Assembly: GCF_000069185.1 (NCBI RefSeq)
Contig: NC_010397.1
Span: 496,001-560,000, forward strand
Direction: 5' to 3'
Source of the DNA: Mycobacteroides abscessus ATCC 19977
Lineage (GTDB): Bacteria > Actinomycetota > Actinomycetes > Mycobacteriales > Mycobacteriaceae
DNA: 64,000 nucleotides
The translations under genes and the position numbers were made by a program. Shown here piece by piece: positions 27,138-35,915 of this stretch. The notes beneath the pieces were generated by a model. It made no database searches, was not told where the DNA came from, and saw only the letters and a program-made list of their open reading frames with translations. Numbering within the stretch: the first letter of the stretch is position 1; each line of letters opens with the position of its first letter.

Positions 27138-28626
27138 TCGCGAAGTCGCCGCGTATCGGTGACGTGAGTGTGCGGCGATAGTCCACCGGCGGCCAGGGCC
27201 ACAGTTCTGGCACTCCGTCGGCGCCCAGGTACCAGCTGTCGCATCCGGTGGACCACACGGTGTTGGGCATCGCCCGGCGCATCTGGGTGTTGAACGTCTC
27301 TGCGGCATGCGCCGTCGGAGCGACTGACTGCATTCGACCGGAACGAATTTCGTCTATCCAATGCATCGCGAACTTGACCTGTGTTTCGGCGATCGAGATG
27401 AGCGAGTTGTTGCCGATCGGACTGTTGGGCCCGATCAAGAGGAAGAAGTTCGGGAACCCGGCGAGTCCCACGGCTCGATAGGCGCGGGGTCCGTCGCTCC
27501 ACGCGTCACTGAGCTTGATGCCGTCGCGTCCGAGGACCTCCATCGGGCGTAGGTATGAGTGCGCGTCGAAACCAGTGGCGCACACCAGGATATCCAACTC
27601 GTGTAGGACTCCGTCGTTGGTGATAACACCCTGCGGCACAACGCGGTCGATTCCGCCGGTGAGCACCGAGACATTGGGTCGCTGTACCGCCTTGAAGAAT
27701 GGCACCGACATGACCAATCGCCGGCACAGTGGTTCATAGTCGGGATGCAGCTTTTCGCGCAGTGTCGCGTCGCGGATGAGCAGCCGATGCGACGCTCGTA
27801 CGAAGCCCTGGATGAGCTTGCGACGTGCGCCCGGGATCACCACCGAGCCGCCCACTCCACGTTCGAAGTAGAAGCGCCACAACAGATAGGAGATTCTATT
27901 GAGGACAGGTATGCGTGACCAGATGGATTTCGACAGCGCCGAGTAGGTGAAGTTGGGAACCGGCGCGACCCACTGTGCGGAACGTTGGAACACCGACAAG
28001 TGCTGCACCTGTTCGGCGAGTGCTCCGATGATCTGTACCCCGGAGGAACCGGTCCCAATGAGCCCGACCCGCTTGCCGATGTACGGCACCGAATGATCCC
28101 AGCGTGCGGAGTGAAAGCAGGGTCCGGCGAAACTCTGCAATCCTTCGATTTCAGGGAGGCGCGGCAGATGCAGCACTCCGGTGGCGCCCACCACGACATC
28201 GGCGATATCGCGACCGCCGTCGGAAAGTTCTAGTTCCCAATGGGATTGGCCTGGCTCATCGACCCATTCGGCGCGAGTCACGGCGGTGCCGAAGCGGATA
28301 TTGCGGCGCAGGTCCTGCTGGTCGGTGAATCTCACGAAGTACTGGTGTATCTCCGATCCCGGTGAAAATCCCTTACTCCAGCGGGGGTTCGGGGCGAACG
28401 AATATGAGTAGTAGCGTGAGGGCACATCGCATTGCAGGCCGGGGTAGGTGTTGTCCCGCCAGGTACCGCCGACCTCGTCGGCCTTCTCGTAGACGGTGAA
28501 GTTGGTGATGCCGCGATGCCGGAGGGTGGAGGCCATGCAGAGGCCCGACATGCCCGCGCCGATCACCACCACGCGGATATCGCGGGATCGTGTCTTTTCG
28601 ACCGCTGTGTAAGCGCCATTGCTCAC
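27130..28626 (-). CDS. Flavin-containing Baeyer-Villiger monooxygenase (second copy)
   Basis: From GTG 28626 the product is 498 residues; the longer open frame upstream overlaps the hpt promoter region. GAGMSG is the FAD site, followed by GGTWRDNTYPGLQCD. The BVMO fingerprint FAGPCFHSARWD matches FxGxxxHxxxW well, and LIGTGSSG is the NADPH site. It belongs to the EthA/MymA-like mycobacterial set. It is divergent from hpt and otherwise alone. It is clearly different in sequence from the 18.8-kb BVMO, so it is not a recent duplicate. Confidence 0.9.
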   Translation of the reverse strand: MSNGAYTAVEKTRSRDIRVVVIGAGMSGLCMASTLRHRGITNFTVYEKADEVGGTWRDNTYPGLQCDVPSRYYSYSFAPNPRWSKGFSPGSEIHQYFVRFTDQQDLRRNIRFGTAVTRAEWVDEPGQSHWELELSDGGRDIADVVVGATGVLHLPRLPEIEGLQSFAGPCFHSARWDHSVPYIGKRVGLIGTGSSGVQIIGALAEQVQHLSVFQRSAQWVAPVPNFTYSALSKSIWSRIPVLNRISYLLWRFYFERGVGGSVVIPGARRKLIQGFVRASHRLLIRDATLREKLHPDYEPLCRRLVMSVPFFKAVQRPNVSVLTGGIDRVVPQGVITNDGVLHELDILVCATGFDAHSYLRPMEVLGRDGIKLSDAWSDGPRAYRAVGLAGFPNFFLLIGPNSPIGNNSLISIAETQVKFAMHWIDEIRSGRMQSVAPTAHAAETFNTQMRRAMPNTVWSTGCDSWYLGADGVPELWPWPPVDYRRTLTSPIRGDFAIT

Positions 28627-28749
28627 GTTTCCATAGTGGCCTATTTCGTAAACAAAGTCACTAGGCAATCGGGATGAGCGGCTTGCGCGAGGACAGCCCG
28701 GGGGAGGTCGGCTTGGAGAGCTTGTGTACTCCATGGCACGCTGTCGGTC

Positions 28750-29331
28750 GTGACCTGCGAACAGGATCAGGCATGCGGCGAGCAATACAGCGGCGACGTG
28801 AAATCGGTACTCCTCACCGAGGAGCAGATTCGCGCCAAGACCCAGGAGCTCGGCGCCGCCATCGGCGAGAAGTACCGGGACATCGAGGGTGACCTGCTGC
28901 TGGTGACCGTGCTCAAGGGTGCCGTCATGTTTGTCTCGGATCTGGCACGCGCCATCCCGATCCCCACTCAGATGGAATTCATGGCCGTCAGTTCATACGG
29001 CTCGGCAACCTCGTCCTCCGGCGTGGTACGCATTCTGAAGGACCTGGATCGGGACATCCAGAACCTCGATGTCCTCATCGTCGAGGACATCATCGATTCC
29101 GGACTGACCTTGAGCTGGCTGATGCGCAACCTTGCCTCACGCGGCCCGCGCTCGCTCAACGTGGTCTCGCTGCTGCGCAAGCCCGAGGCCAAGAAGGTCG
29201 ACGTGGACGTGGCCCTCGTCGGATTCGAGATTCCGAACGAGTTCGTCGTCGGTTATGGACTCGATTACGGCGAGCGGTACCGCGATCTGCCCTTTATCGG
29301 CACGCTGCACCCACGGGTCTACACCGACTAG
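28750..29331 (+). CDS. hpt: Hypoxanthine phosphoribosyltransferase
   Basis: A 193-residue protein from GTG 28750. The PRPP-binding motif [14 protein letters not shown] is at about 108-121, the loop VLKGAVMF at 54-61 and the [16 protein letters not shown] block near the C-terminus. It salvages hypoxanthine and guanine with PRPP. The gene order tilS, BVMO, hpt, SIMPL follows the mycobacterial order apart from the inserted BVMO. The stop overlaps that of the convergent SIMPL gene by 4 bp. Confidence 0.95.
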   Translation: MTCEQDQACGEQYSGDVKSVLLTEEQIRAKTQELGAAIGEKYRDIEGDLLLVTVLKGAVMFVSDLARAIPIPTQMEFMAVSSYGSATSSSGVVRILKDLDRDIQNLDVLIVEDIIDSGLTLSWLMRNLASRGPRSLNVVSLLRKPEAKKVDVDVALVGFEIPNEFVVGYGLDYGERYRDLPFIGTLHPRVYTD

Positions 29332-29936
29332 TCCAGCTCCCACGCAACGGTGATCGCCGCGCTGACGGCGTGCTGACCGGCCTCGACGGGTGGTCCACTC
29401 GAGGCCCGCAGCATGGCGAACTCGGCCCGCGGATGCGGCGAGGCAGTACCGCCGGTCTCATCGATGCGCAGCACCTTGCCCAGTGTTCTGCCCGCGAGAG
29501 CGGCATACTGCTCGGCCCGGGTCTTGGCATCGGAAAATGCCCGCTCGCGTGCCAGTGCGGCGAGCGCGGTGCTGTCCTGCAGGTCGAAGCTCACTCCGGA
29601 CAGCTGCGCTGCCTCGCCTCCCGCGGTGACGGCCTTGTCCAGCACATCGGAGACCTTCGAGAGGTCCCGGACGATGATCCGCACCGAGTTGTCGGCGGCA
29701 TAGCCCGTGATCCGGTTGCCATCGAACTGTGGGTGCACCGACATCCACGCGGTGCGAACATCGTCGGCGGCCACGCCGGCGTCGATCACCGCGTCGATCA
29801 CCGCGCGCGCCTTGGCCTTCACGTCGGCCATCACCCCGGCGATGCGGCGGGACCGCACCGACACCCCGACGGTCGCCATGAATACGTCGGGACTGCCGCT
29901 GGCCTCGCCATGGCCGACAACCGTGATGTCGCCCAT
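29328..29936 (-). CDS. SIMPL-domain (DUF541) protein without signal peptide
   Basis: A 202-residue protein that begins directly with the domain ([24 protein letters not shown]). The pattern of paired [14 protein letters not shown] and SFDLQDS blocks matches SIMPL/BP26 proteins. It is about half identical by eye to the next gene and looks like a tandem duplicate that lacks the lipoprotein signal, so it may be cytoplasmic. Three bases separate it from lpqG on the same strand. SIMPL proteins form barrel- or channel-like oligomers; no reaction is known. Confidence 0.85.
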   Translation of the reverse strand: MGDITVVGHGEASGSPDVFMATVGVSVRSRRIAGVMADVKAKARAVIDAVIDAGVAADDVRTAWMSVHPQFDGNRITGYAADNSVRIIVRDLSKVSDVLDKAVTAGGEAAQLSGVSFDLQDSTALAALARERAFSDAKTRAEQYAALAGRTLGKVLRIDETGGTASPHPRAEFAMLRASSGPPVEAGQHAVSAAITVAWELD

Positions 29937-29939
29937 GGT

Positions 29940-30689
29940 CTAGTCGAGTTCCCAGATGACGCTCACCTGGAAGGACACCGTCTGCTGACCGGGCTCCAGC
30001 GGTGGGGCGAATGACGCGTCGGCTTGCATGGGGGCCCGCTTGCCCATCGGCGGAGGGGGCGGAGGCACCGAACCGTGAGATTCGTCGATGCGTAGCACCT
30101 TGCCCAGCGTGGAGCCCGACAGGGCTGCGTACTGCTCGGCACGGGACTTGGCGTCGTTGAAGGCACGTTCGCGCGCGCCCTTCATCAGGTCGGCGTCGTT
30201 GTCGAGGTCGAAGCTGACACCGGACAGCCGGGCGGCATCGCCGCCGGCCTGCACCGCCTTGTCCAGGACCTCGGAGGCCTTCTTGAGGTCACGGACATTG
30301 ATGCGCACCGAGTTGGTGGCGTTGTAGCCGGTGATACGGGTGGGTCCGCCCGGCGGGTACGTCTGCTCCGGCTGGATAGACAGCTCGTTGGTCTGCACAT
30401 CCTCACGGGCTACTCCGGCGCCGACCACGGCGTCGATCACTGCCTGTGCCTTCTGGTTCGCTTGCGACAGCGCACCGGACACGTCCTTGGCGGTCACGGA
30501 CACGCCGACGTCGGCGCGTAGTACATCCGGTGCGCCTTTGACCTCGCCCTTGCCGACAACGGTCACGTTGCGACTGGATTCCGGCCCGCCGGTGGAATCG
30601 TCACCACAGCCGGCGAGAAGAACCGCCAGCGCGGCGGCACCGGCTATGGCGGTAGTCCGGGTCAGTGCTTTTCGTGCTAGTACCCGCAT
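29940..30689 (-). CDS. lpqG: SIMPL-domain lipoprotein LpqG
   Basis: From ATG 30689 (AGGAAG upstream) the product is 249 residues. Its lipoprotein signal ends in lipobox LLAGC with Cys at about 28, then a SIMPL/DUF541 domain starts at NVTVVGKGEVKGAPDVLRADVGVSV. A PPPPPPMG stretch sits in the C-terminal part. It corresponds to Rv3623 lpqG, next to hpt. It is probably surface-exposed and membrane-anchored. Being last but one in a run of minus-strand genes (ephA, LLM, ADH, lpqG, SIMPL), it may share their transcript. Confidence 0.88.
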   Translation of the reverse strand: MRVLARKALTRTTAIAGAAALAVLLAGCGDDSTGGPESSRNVTVVGKGEVKGAPDVLRADVGVSVTAKDVSGALSQANQKAQAVIDAVVGAGVAREDVQTNELSIQPEQTYPPGGPTRITGYNATNSVRINVRDLKKASEVLDKAVQAGGDAARLSGVSFDLDNDADLMKGARERAFNDAKSRAEQYAALSGSTLGKVLRIDESHGSVPPPPPPMGKRAPMQADASFAPPLEPGQQTVSFQVSVIWELD

Positions 30690-30713
30690 GTCACTTCCTG
30701 TCCTCCCCAACCT

Positions 30714-31745
30714 TCATGGCACCACCAAGATCTTGCAGTGGCGCTCGGGATCGCCGAGATCGGCAAATGCCGAACCGACATCTTCCAGACCTACCTCACC
30801 TGTGACGAGCGGCGCAACATCGATCTCACCGTGCGCGATTCGACGCAGCGTTTCGGAGAACTCGGCGGGCTCGTAGGCGAGCACGAACTGCACCGCAACT
30901 TCCTTGGCGATCCCGAAATAGGGGGTGATGGCATCGGGCTCCATGCAGACGCCCACGACCACCACTCGTGCGCTGCGCGGCGCGTCGCGCAAGACCTCGT
31001 TGAGGATGCCCGGCACTCCAACGGCCTCGAAGATCACGGGCGCACCCGCGCCTATCCGGGACCAGGCGTGGAAGGTGGGCTCGATCTTGGGGTCGACCAC
31101 CTGGTGCGCGCCCATGCGTTGGGCCAGATCGCGCCGGGCAGAGGAGTAGTCGGAGGCGACGATTGGCTCGATGCCCAGGTTGTGCAGGGCGGCGATCACG
31201 GCAATACCGACGGGGCCACAACCGATGACGATTGCTCCGGTGCCCGGCTGGATGGCCGACTTGTTAACGGCATGCAGGCCCACGGCCATGGGTTCGGTCA
31301 GGGCCGCGTGCCGGGGATCGAGGCCGTTGGGGATGGGCAGCAGCAGCGGCGCACTGAGCAGCATCTGTTCGGCATAGCCGCCGAGGGTGGTGTTGCTGTA
31401 GACGATGGGTTCGAGGCCCTTGGCAGACAGGAGGATTGGAATTGAGGTCACCGCGGTTCCGGAGGCGGGTGCTTGCGTCCGCGGCCCGGCCTCGATCACT
31501 TCTGCCGCGAACTCGTGGCCCATGAAAACATCGGTGCTTAAGTCGACGCCATCGGTGAGGCTGGGCATGCCCACCATCTGTTTGGACAGCTCGATGGCCC
31601 GCGCCCCGTGTTTGGCGAAATGCAGGTCGGATCCGCAGATGCCGCAAGCGGACACCTTGACCAGCACCTGTCCCTCGCCCGGTGTAGGGCTGGGCACATC
31701 ATCGCGATAGACCATTGAGCCGTTGCGTAGCACCGACGCCCGCAT
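30714..31745 (-). CDS. Zinc-type alcohol dehydrogenase family protein (MDR)
   Basis: A 343-residue protein with ACGICGSDLHFAKHG (catalytic zinc Cys at about 37), GHEFAAEVIEAG and a Rossmann segment GAIVIGCGPVGIAVIAAL. The four-cysteine lobe that binds structural zinc in classical ADHs is missing; that region reads AVTSIPILLSAKGLEP. It therefore looks like a medium-chain dehydrogenase with one zinc. Its ATG overlaps the TGA of the LLM gene by one base, so it is the third gene of the ephA operon. Confidence 0.88.
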   Translation of the reverse strand: MRASVLRNGSMVYRDDVPSPTPGEGQVLVKVSACGICGSDLHFAKHGARAIELSKQMVGMPSLTDGVDLSTDVFMGHEFAAEVIEAGPRTQAPASGTAVTSIPILLSAKGLEPIVYSNTTLGGYAEQMLLSAPLLLPIPNGLDPRHAALTEPMAVGLHAVNKSAIQPGTGAIVIGCGPVGIAVIAALHNLGIEPIVASDYSSARRDLAQRMGAHQVVDPKIEPTFHAWSRIGAGAPVIFEAVGVPGILNEVLRDAPRSARVVVVGVCMEPDAITPYFGIAKEVAVQFVLAYEPAEFSETLRRIAHGEIDVAPLVTGEVGLEDVGSAFADLGDPERHCKILVVP

Positions 31746-32938
31746 CAGTGCGATGCCTTCTGCGCCACGTGCTCACCGATAGCCTTGGCGACCGCGTCGC
31801 CCGCGCGCCCCAGTAGTTCGCCTCGCTTGGCCTGGGCCCAGTCGTGGGATGCTTGCGCGGCGGTGAGCTGGCCGGTGAAATGTGGAATTACCTTGCGGGC
31901 GAATAGTTCATAAGACTTGAACGTCGCCTCCGGTGCTGCCCAGTCATGCCCGAGCATCAGGAAGGTGCCAAACCCGCCTGACGTGTCGAGTAGGCCCTGG
32001 ATGTATTCGATGGCGTCCTCGGGCGTCCCGATGCAGCAGTTCCCTTCGTCGGCGTAAGCCTTGACGAACTCATGCGGGTCGATAGCGCCATCAGCACCGT
32101 CCGCACTGTTGGCCAGTGGCAATACCCCGACCGCGCCGAAGTAGTGAGCGTAGTCGGGCAGTCCGTAGGTGCAATCCGCGATGGCCTGATCGCGTGTCTC
32201 GGCCAGGTGCATGATGCCGAGGACCCGCCAGCTTGATCGGTCGGGTTCGGGATGGCCGTGGATTTCCGCTTGCTCGCGTACGACTTCCCAGGCGTTCTCC
32301 AGCGCGGCGAACCCGCCCGGGATCGACGCGGACAACGACAGCAGGCCCGCTCCCAGCTTGCCTGCCAGCCGTGGACCAGACGGCGAAAACATGGCGGCGG
32401 TGAGTATTTCCGGATACGGATGGGTGTACGGGCGTAGTTGTAGTTGGGCGTCCCGCAGCGTGAACCAGGACGTTTCGCGGTTGATCCGTTCTTGTGGTGT
32501 CGCGCGCAGTAGCGCGAGGATCGCCTCAAGCGACTCTTCCTGCATGCGTCTTTGGTCTACGGGATCGATGCCCATCATGTACGCGTCGGTGGGTAACGCG
32601 CCGGGGCCGGTACCGAAGATGACGCGGCCACGGGTGATGTGGTCCAACAGAATCCAGCGGTCTACCACCATCAACGGGTGATGGTAGGGCAGCGACACGA
32701 CCCCGGTACCCAGTTTGATGTGCTTGGTGCGTTCGGCAGCGGTGGCGATGAAAACCTCTGGGCAGGAAATTAATTCGTACCCGCCGGAATGATGTTCGCC
32801 AAACCATGCCTCGTGATACCCCAGGCGATCCAGCGCGACCACTCGATCCAGGTCGTATTCCAGTGCCGTGGTGGGATTTTGGCCGACGGGATGAAACGGA
32901 GTGATGAAGGCGCCGAAACGCAGAGGCGGCGCGGACAT
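31745..32938 (-). CDS. LLM-class flavin-dependent monooxygenase (Rv3618-like)
   Basis: A 397-residue luciferase-like protein. The N-terminal FGAFITPFHP, GYHEAWFGEHHSGGYE and TAAERTKHIKLGTGVVSLPYHHPL are hallmark blocks of the bacterial luciferase/alkanal monooxygenase fold. It uses reduced FMN or F420. It corresponds to Rv3618 beside ephA. It overlaps one base with both neighbours (TGATG). With an epoxide hydrolase and an alcohol dehydrogenase it could form a short path that oxygenates, hydrolyses and then oxidises a lipophilic substrate. Confidence 0.9.
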   Translation of the reverse strand: MSAPPLRFGAFITPFHPVGQNPTTALEYDLDRVVALDRLGYHEAWFGEHHSGGYELISCPEVFIATAAERTKHIKLGTGVVSLPYHHPLMVVDRWILLDHITRGRVIFGTGPGALPTDAYMMGIDPVDQRRMQEESLEAILALLRATPQERINRETSWFTLRDAQLQLRPYTHPYPEILTAAMFSPSGPRLAGKLGAGLLSLSASIPGGFAALENAWEVVREQAEIHGHPEPDRSSWRVLGIMHLAETRDQAIADCTYGLPDYAHYFGAVGVLPLANSADGADGAIDPHEFVKAYADEGNCCIGTPEDAIEYIQGLLDTSGGFGTFLMLGHDWAAPEATFKSYELFARKVIPHFTGQLTAAQASHDWAQAKRGELLGRAGDAVAKAIGEHVAQKASH

Positions 32939-33903
32939 CAGTGCACAACCTCGCGCAGGAACGCCAGGAGCGCGGCGTTGACCTCCAACGGCCGCTCTTG
33001 CTGGATCCAGTGCCCGGCCCCATCGATCAGGAGGTCGCCCCGGTTATCGGTCCGGTACTTCGCGCTTCCCGCATGGTCGGTGAATCCGAGTACCGGATCT
33101 GCGGCGCCCGCGATGAAGAGCGAGGGCACTACCACGTTAGCGCCCGCAAGACGCTCGGTGAGAGCCCAATTGCGGTCGAAGTTCCGGTACCAGTTCAGGC
33201 CGCCGGTGAATCCGGTTCGGGCGAATTCGGTGATGTAATGGTCCAACTCGTCCTGGCTCAGCCATTCGGGCAGCTCGCCGGGATCCGGCATGCGCTCAAC
33301 GAATCCCGCGGGCCCGGGTGCGATCATCGTGGCGCCGTCGATGCGGGCCATCCCAGCCATCATGCGGCGCATCGTGGTTGCCGGGTCCCGGTTGAGATCG
33401 GCGTCGGCGACGCCCGGTTCTTGGAAGTACAGGATGTAGAAGAAGTTGTCGCCGAACAGTTTGTTCCACGCCTGTGTGGGCGGGACCTGACTGCGCCGGG
33501 TGAAGGGCACCGAGAGGCCGACCACTCCGGACACGCGTTCGGGGACGGCGAGCGCGGTATGCCAGGTGACCACGGCGCCCCAGTCGTGTCCGACGAATGT
33601 CGCCTTTCCGGCCCCCACGTCATCGAGAATTCCGAGGAGGTCATCCGAGAGCGCCTCGATGTTGTAGTCATCGATGTGCGCGGGCATGCTTGATCTGCCG
33701 TAGCCCCTCTGATCGGGAGCGATGACGTGGTATCCCGCGGCTGCCAGTGCGGGAATCTGATGGCGCCAGGAATATGCCAGCTCGGGGAACCCGTGGGACA
33801 GAATGACTGCCGGTTGGCCGGGCTCGCCTGCCTCGACTATGCGCAGGTGCACCCCATTGGTGGCGATGTCACGTTCCCGGATATCCACAGCGGCATCGGT
33901 CAT
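32938..33903 (-). CDS. ephA: Epoxide hydrolase, alpha/beta fold
   Basis: From ATG 33903 the product is 321 residues, the size of M. tuberculosis EphA. The HGFP oxyanion motif is at 37-40 and the nucleophile elbow GHDWGA has Asp107 in place of Ser, which defines epoxide hydrolases. The C-terminal GAGHWIQQERP supplies the His, and cap-domain tyrosines are present (YYEL-like blocks are weak). It heads an operon with the LLM monooxygenase and ADH. A 10-bp perfect inverted repeat lies 45-77 bp upstream of the start and may be an operator. Confidence 0.9.
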   Translation of the reverse strand: MTDAAVDIRERDIATNGVHLRIVEAGEPGQPAVILSHGFPELAYSWRHQIPALAAAGYHVIAPDQRGYGRSSMPAHIDDYNIEALSDDLLGILDDVGAGKATFVGHDWGAVVTWHTALAVPERVSGVVGLSVPFTRRSQVPPTQAWNKLFGDNFFYILYFQEPGVADADLNRDPATTMRRMMAGMARIDGATMIAPGPAGFVERMPDPGELPEWLSQDELDHYITEFARTGFTGGLNWYRNFDRNWALTERLAGANVVVPSLFIAGAADPVLGFTDHAGSAKYRTDNRGDLLIDGAGHWIQQERPLEVNAALLAFLREVVH

Positions 33904-33947
33904 GAGCGCATTCTCACCTTCCGGGGGCGTCCAACAGCCTTGTCGTC

Positions 33948-33980
33948 GCGCGTTGTGATTGCCACTAAACCACAACGCGC
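33948..33980. promoter_or_regulatory. Perfect 10-bp inverted repeat upstream of ephA
   Basis: GCGCGTTGTG (33948-33957) and CACAACGCGC (33971-33980) are exact inverse copies with a 13-bp spacer. The repeat lies 45-77 bp before the ephA ATG, a usual place for an operator. No regulator gene is adjacent. It could instead form an RNA hairpin in the leader. Confidence 0.5.
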
Positions 33981-34138
33981 ATCCCCCGACCAGGGACCGC
34001 GGCCGTCGGTCATATCGGGCCGCGGAGTTCATCGCCACCGAGACGGTGGCGGTCATGTGGGCTGGCTCGTTGGGGCCGGCCGCCTTCGGTGAGTCGATGA
34101 GTAGTCGAGTTGTTAAGCCGCGCAACGATATCTGACAA

Positions 34139-34271
34139 GCAGAGCACCACTGTCCGGGGCGGCGGTGGTGCTCTGCACCGGGGTCGGGGGGACGATCGCC
34201 CGGTTGACATGGTGTGCGGGTGAATGTCGAGAGGCCGCGCACTACGCCTAATTATGTCGCACACATTTGTA
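34139..34271 (-). ncRNA. Candidate small RNA gene with consensus promoter and terminator-like hairpin
   Basis: The 468-bp gap between ephA and the Coq4-like gene (33904-34371) has no convincing ORF. On the minus strand TTGACA (34305-34300), a 16-bp spacer and TAATAT (34283-34278) make a near-consensus SigA promoter, with a start expected near 34271. About 95 nt downstream a perfect 12-bp hairpin (GCAGAGCACCAC / GTGGTGCTCTGC, 34139-34150 and 34165-34176) could end the transcript; a long U-run is missing, which is common in mycobacteria. Alternatively this is a long structured ephA leader. A smaller perfect hairpin (CGCCACCG/CGGTGGCG) lies at 34033-34051. Confidence 0.45.
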
Positions 34272-34371
34272 CTCGGAATATTAGACACTCCGGCGATCTT
34301 GTCAACCGTCTCGGTGGAGACCGGTCATGCTTGTCTTCGGCGTGGTCGAATTGTGTTGAAGCGGTGGTTGT

Positions 34372-35190
34372 TCAGGCCGCCGCGGGTCCGGCGGCGAGAA
34401 TGCGTTCGTAGTCCCACGGGGCGGGGGGTTTGATGGATGGGGGTGTCCATTCGGTGGTCCACCGACCCTCTGGATGAGCCACCTCGACCGGGCTGACGCC
34501 CAGCATCGATTGTGCCTCTCGGTATGGAAGCTCAAGCAGCTCCTCCCAGGGCGCCGCCATCAGCAGGTCGGCGCGACGTCCACGTTCGACGGCCTGCCGG
34601 TAGTAGCGCAGCTTGAACGGTATGGAGGCGCCGGGCAGGGTGAGGGCTCCGAACAGTCCGAGCTTCCCCAGCGGCCCGGCAGGTTCCATTTGTCCGCAAT
34701 GGAATCCGATATTGGCCACTTCGCCGGCGACGTCGGGGCCATAGCCGCCGATGGTGTGAAACATGTCGTGCAGTGCGGTGCCCCGGATGACCATGTAGTA
34801 GAAGTCGTCATCCCAGTTGTTCTTCTCGGCGATTGGTCTGATGATGCTGGATTCGCCGAACACGCCAGCGTCGAGTTTGTTGGTATTCAGAAACGAGAGG
34901 TACGCGTGCCCCAAGCTGCCGAATGGCAGCGAGCTCAGGTAGTCCACGTCACCGAGCACCGAGAGTAGGTCTGGTTTGTGCTTGAACAGCTTGCGGCCGT
35001 TCGGGTGAGAGCGCACCTGGTAGTAGGCGCGCGCGAAGACGGGCGCCTCCATACCGAGAAATGCCTCGTAGATGTCCCCGTGGTACTTGGCGTCGATGAG
35101 CATTCGCCAGGCTTTGAGCCAGGGGGTCCAGGTCGTGCGGTCGGGCACCACCCCATCGGGATTAGAGTATTTGGCCAGGTCGTTGGGCAT
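34372..35190 (-). CDS. Coq4-family protein (ubiquinone biosynthesis COQ4-like)
   Basis: From ATG 35190 the product is 272 residues. The diagnostic metal motif HDxxHx11E is exact: His141, Asp142, His145 and Glu157 in HDMFHTIGGYGPDVAGE. The flanking GTALHD and PFGSLGHAYLSF blocks also fit. COQ4 acts in ubiquinone ring modification, but mycobacteria use menaquinone, so this protein must do something else, perhaps decarboxylating or oxidising another aromatic compound. The -10 box ends seven bases before the ATG, so the mRNA is probably leaderless. It is divergent from a TetR gene that likely controls it. Confidence 0.82.
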   Translation of the reverse strand: MPNDLAKYSNPDGVVPDRTTWTPWLKAWRMLIDAKYHGDIYEAFLGMEAPVFARAYYQVRSHPNGRKLFKHKPDLLSVLGDVDYLSSLPFGSLGHAYLSFLNTNKLDAGVFGESSIIRPIAEKNNWDDDFYYMVIRGTALHDMFHTIGGYGPDVAGEVANIGFHCGQMEPAGPLGKLGLFGALTLPGASIPFKLRYYRQAVERGRRADLLMAAPWEELLELPYREAQSMLGVSPVEVAHPEGRWTTEWTPPSIKPPAPWDYERILAAGPAAA

Positions 35191-35252
35191 ACGGCTAATA
35201 ATAGACAGATCAACTAAAGTGTCAATATATTGTTTGAGGAGGCGGCGAGAGG
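35191..35252 (-). promoter_or_regulatory. Leaderless promoter of the Coq4-like gene / TetR control region
   Basis: On the minus strand TTGACA (35225-35220), a 16-bp spacer and TATTAT (35203-35198) form a strong SigA-type promoter. The expected transcription start falls on the A of the ATG at 35190, so no leader is made. A loose dyad GACA-N12-TGTC overlaps the -35 to -10 region and is a possible TetR site. On the plus strand GAGGAGG precedes the TetR start. Confidence 0.65.
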
Positions 35253-35915
35253 ATGGCCCGCAAGGCGCAGGGCGAGGACAAGGCTCCCCGCGGCCGCGGC
35301 AGGCCGCCGGGCGGCGGTAATACCGCACAGCAGGCGCAGGAGCAGCTGCTCGATGCCGCCGAACGCCTGTTCATCGCACGCGGATACGCCGCGTCCACGA
35401 TGGAAGCCATTGCGCGGGAAGCCGGATACAGCCGCGCGGTGGTGTATCGGCATTTTCGCAATCGTGACGACTTGATGGACGCCCTGGTGGTTCGCGCGAC
35501 CATGAACGAGATCACCAACATGATCGGACGCCTGATGGCACTGAAGAGCCTCGCCGAGATCATCCCGGAATCACTCGTGATCGTCTCGGTGGAGGTCGGT
35601 GCCAATCCGCTACTGCGGGTGCTGGCCGACCGTGACGATCGCGGCACGGTTGCGTCGCTGATTGTGGACGCCCCCAACCTCATTGATCTGTTGACGGCTA
35701 TGTACGCGGGCGTATTCAGCACCCGGATGGCGGAGGTGCGTCAGGGCGTCCGGCCCGAGGACGCGGCGCGCTACGTACTGTCGGTCGCGTTGTCCCTGCT
35801 GCTGGGGCTGATACCGGGAACCGACGATCCCGAGCAGGTTCGGCGTTACGTAAGGGTCTTCGTCCTGCCCACGCTGCTCGCGGATCCGCCACAACCGGAG
35901 GCGGTCTTCATTTAG
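35253..35915 (+). CDS. TetR/AcrR-family transcriptional regulator
   Basis: 220 residues starting at ATG, with a basic GC-rich N-terminal tail (about 1-25, RGRGRPPGG) and then the HTH at about 30-76 (LLDAAERLFIARGYAASTMEAIAREAGYSRAVVYRHFRNRDDL). The C-terminal ligand domain follows. A strong ribosome binding site GAGGAGG lies about 12 bases upstream. Divergent from the Coq4-like gene with only 62 bp between, it probably controls that gene and itself. The stop overlaps the stop of the convergent VWA gene by 4 bp. Confidence 0.9.
   Translation: MARKAQGEDKAPRGRGRPPGGGNTAQQAQEQLLDAAERLFIARGYAASTMEAIAREAGYSRAVVYRHFRNRDDLMDALVVRATMNEITNMIGRLMALKSLAEIIPESLVIVSVEVGANPLLRVLADRDDRGTVASLIVDAPNLIDLLTAMYAGVFSTRMAEVRQGVRPEDAARYVLSVALSLLLGLIPGTDDPEQVRRYVRVFVLPTLLADPPQPEAVFI

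Noticed and set aside
34010..34288. A 92-residue frame in the ephA-Coq4 gap
   Set aside because: Its composition is Arg/Pro-rich without domain features, and it overlaps the promoter and hairpin better read as a non-coding transcript.
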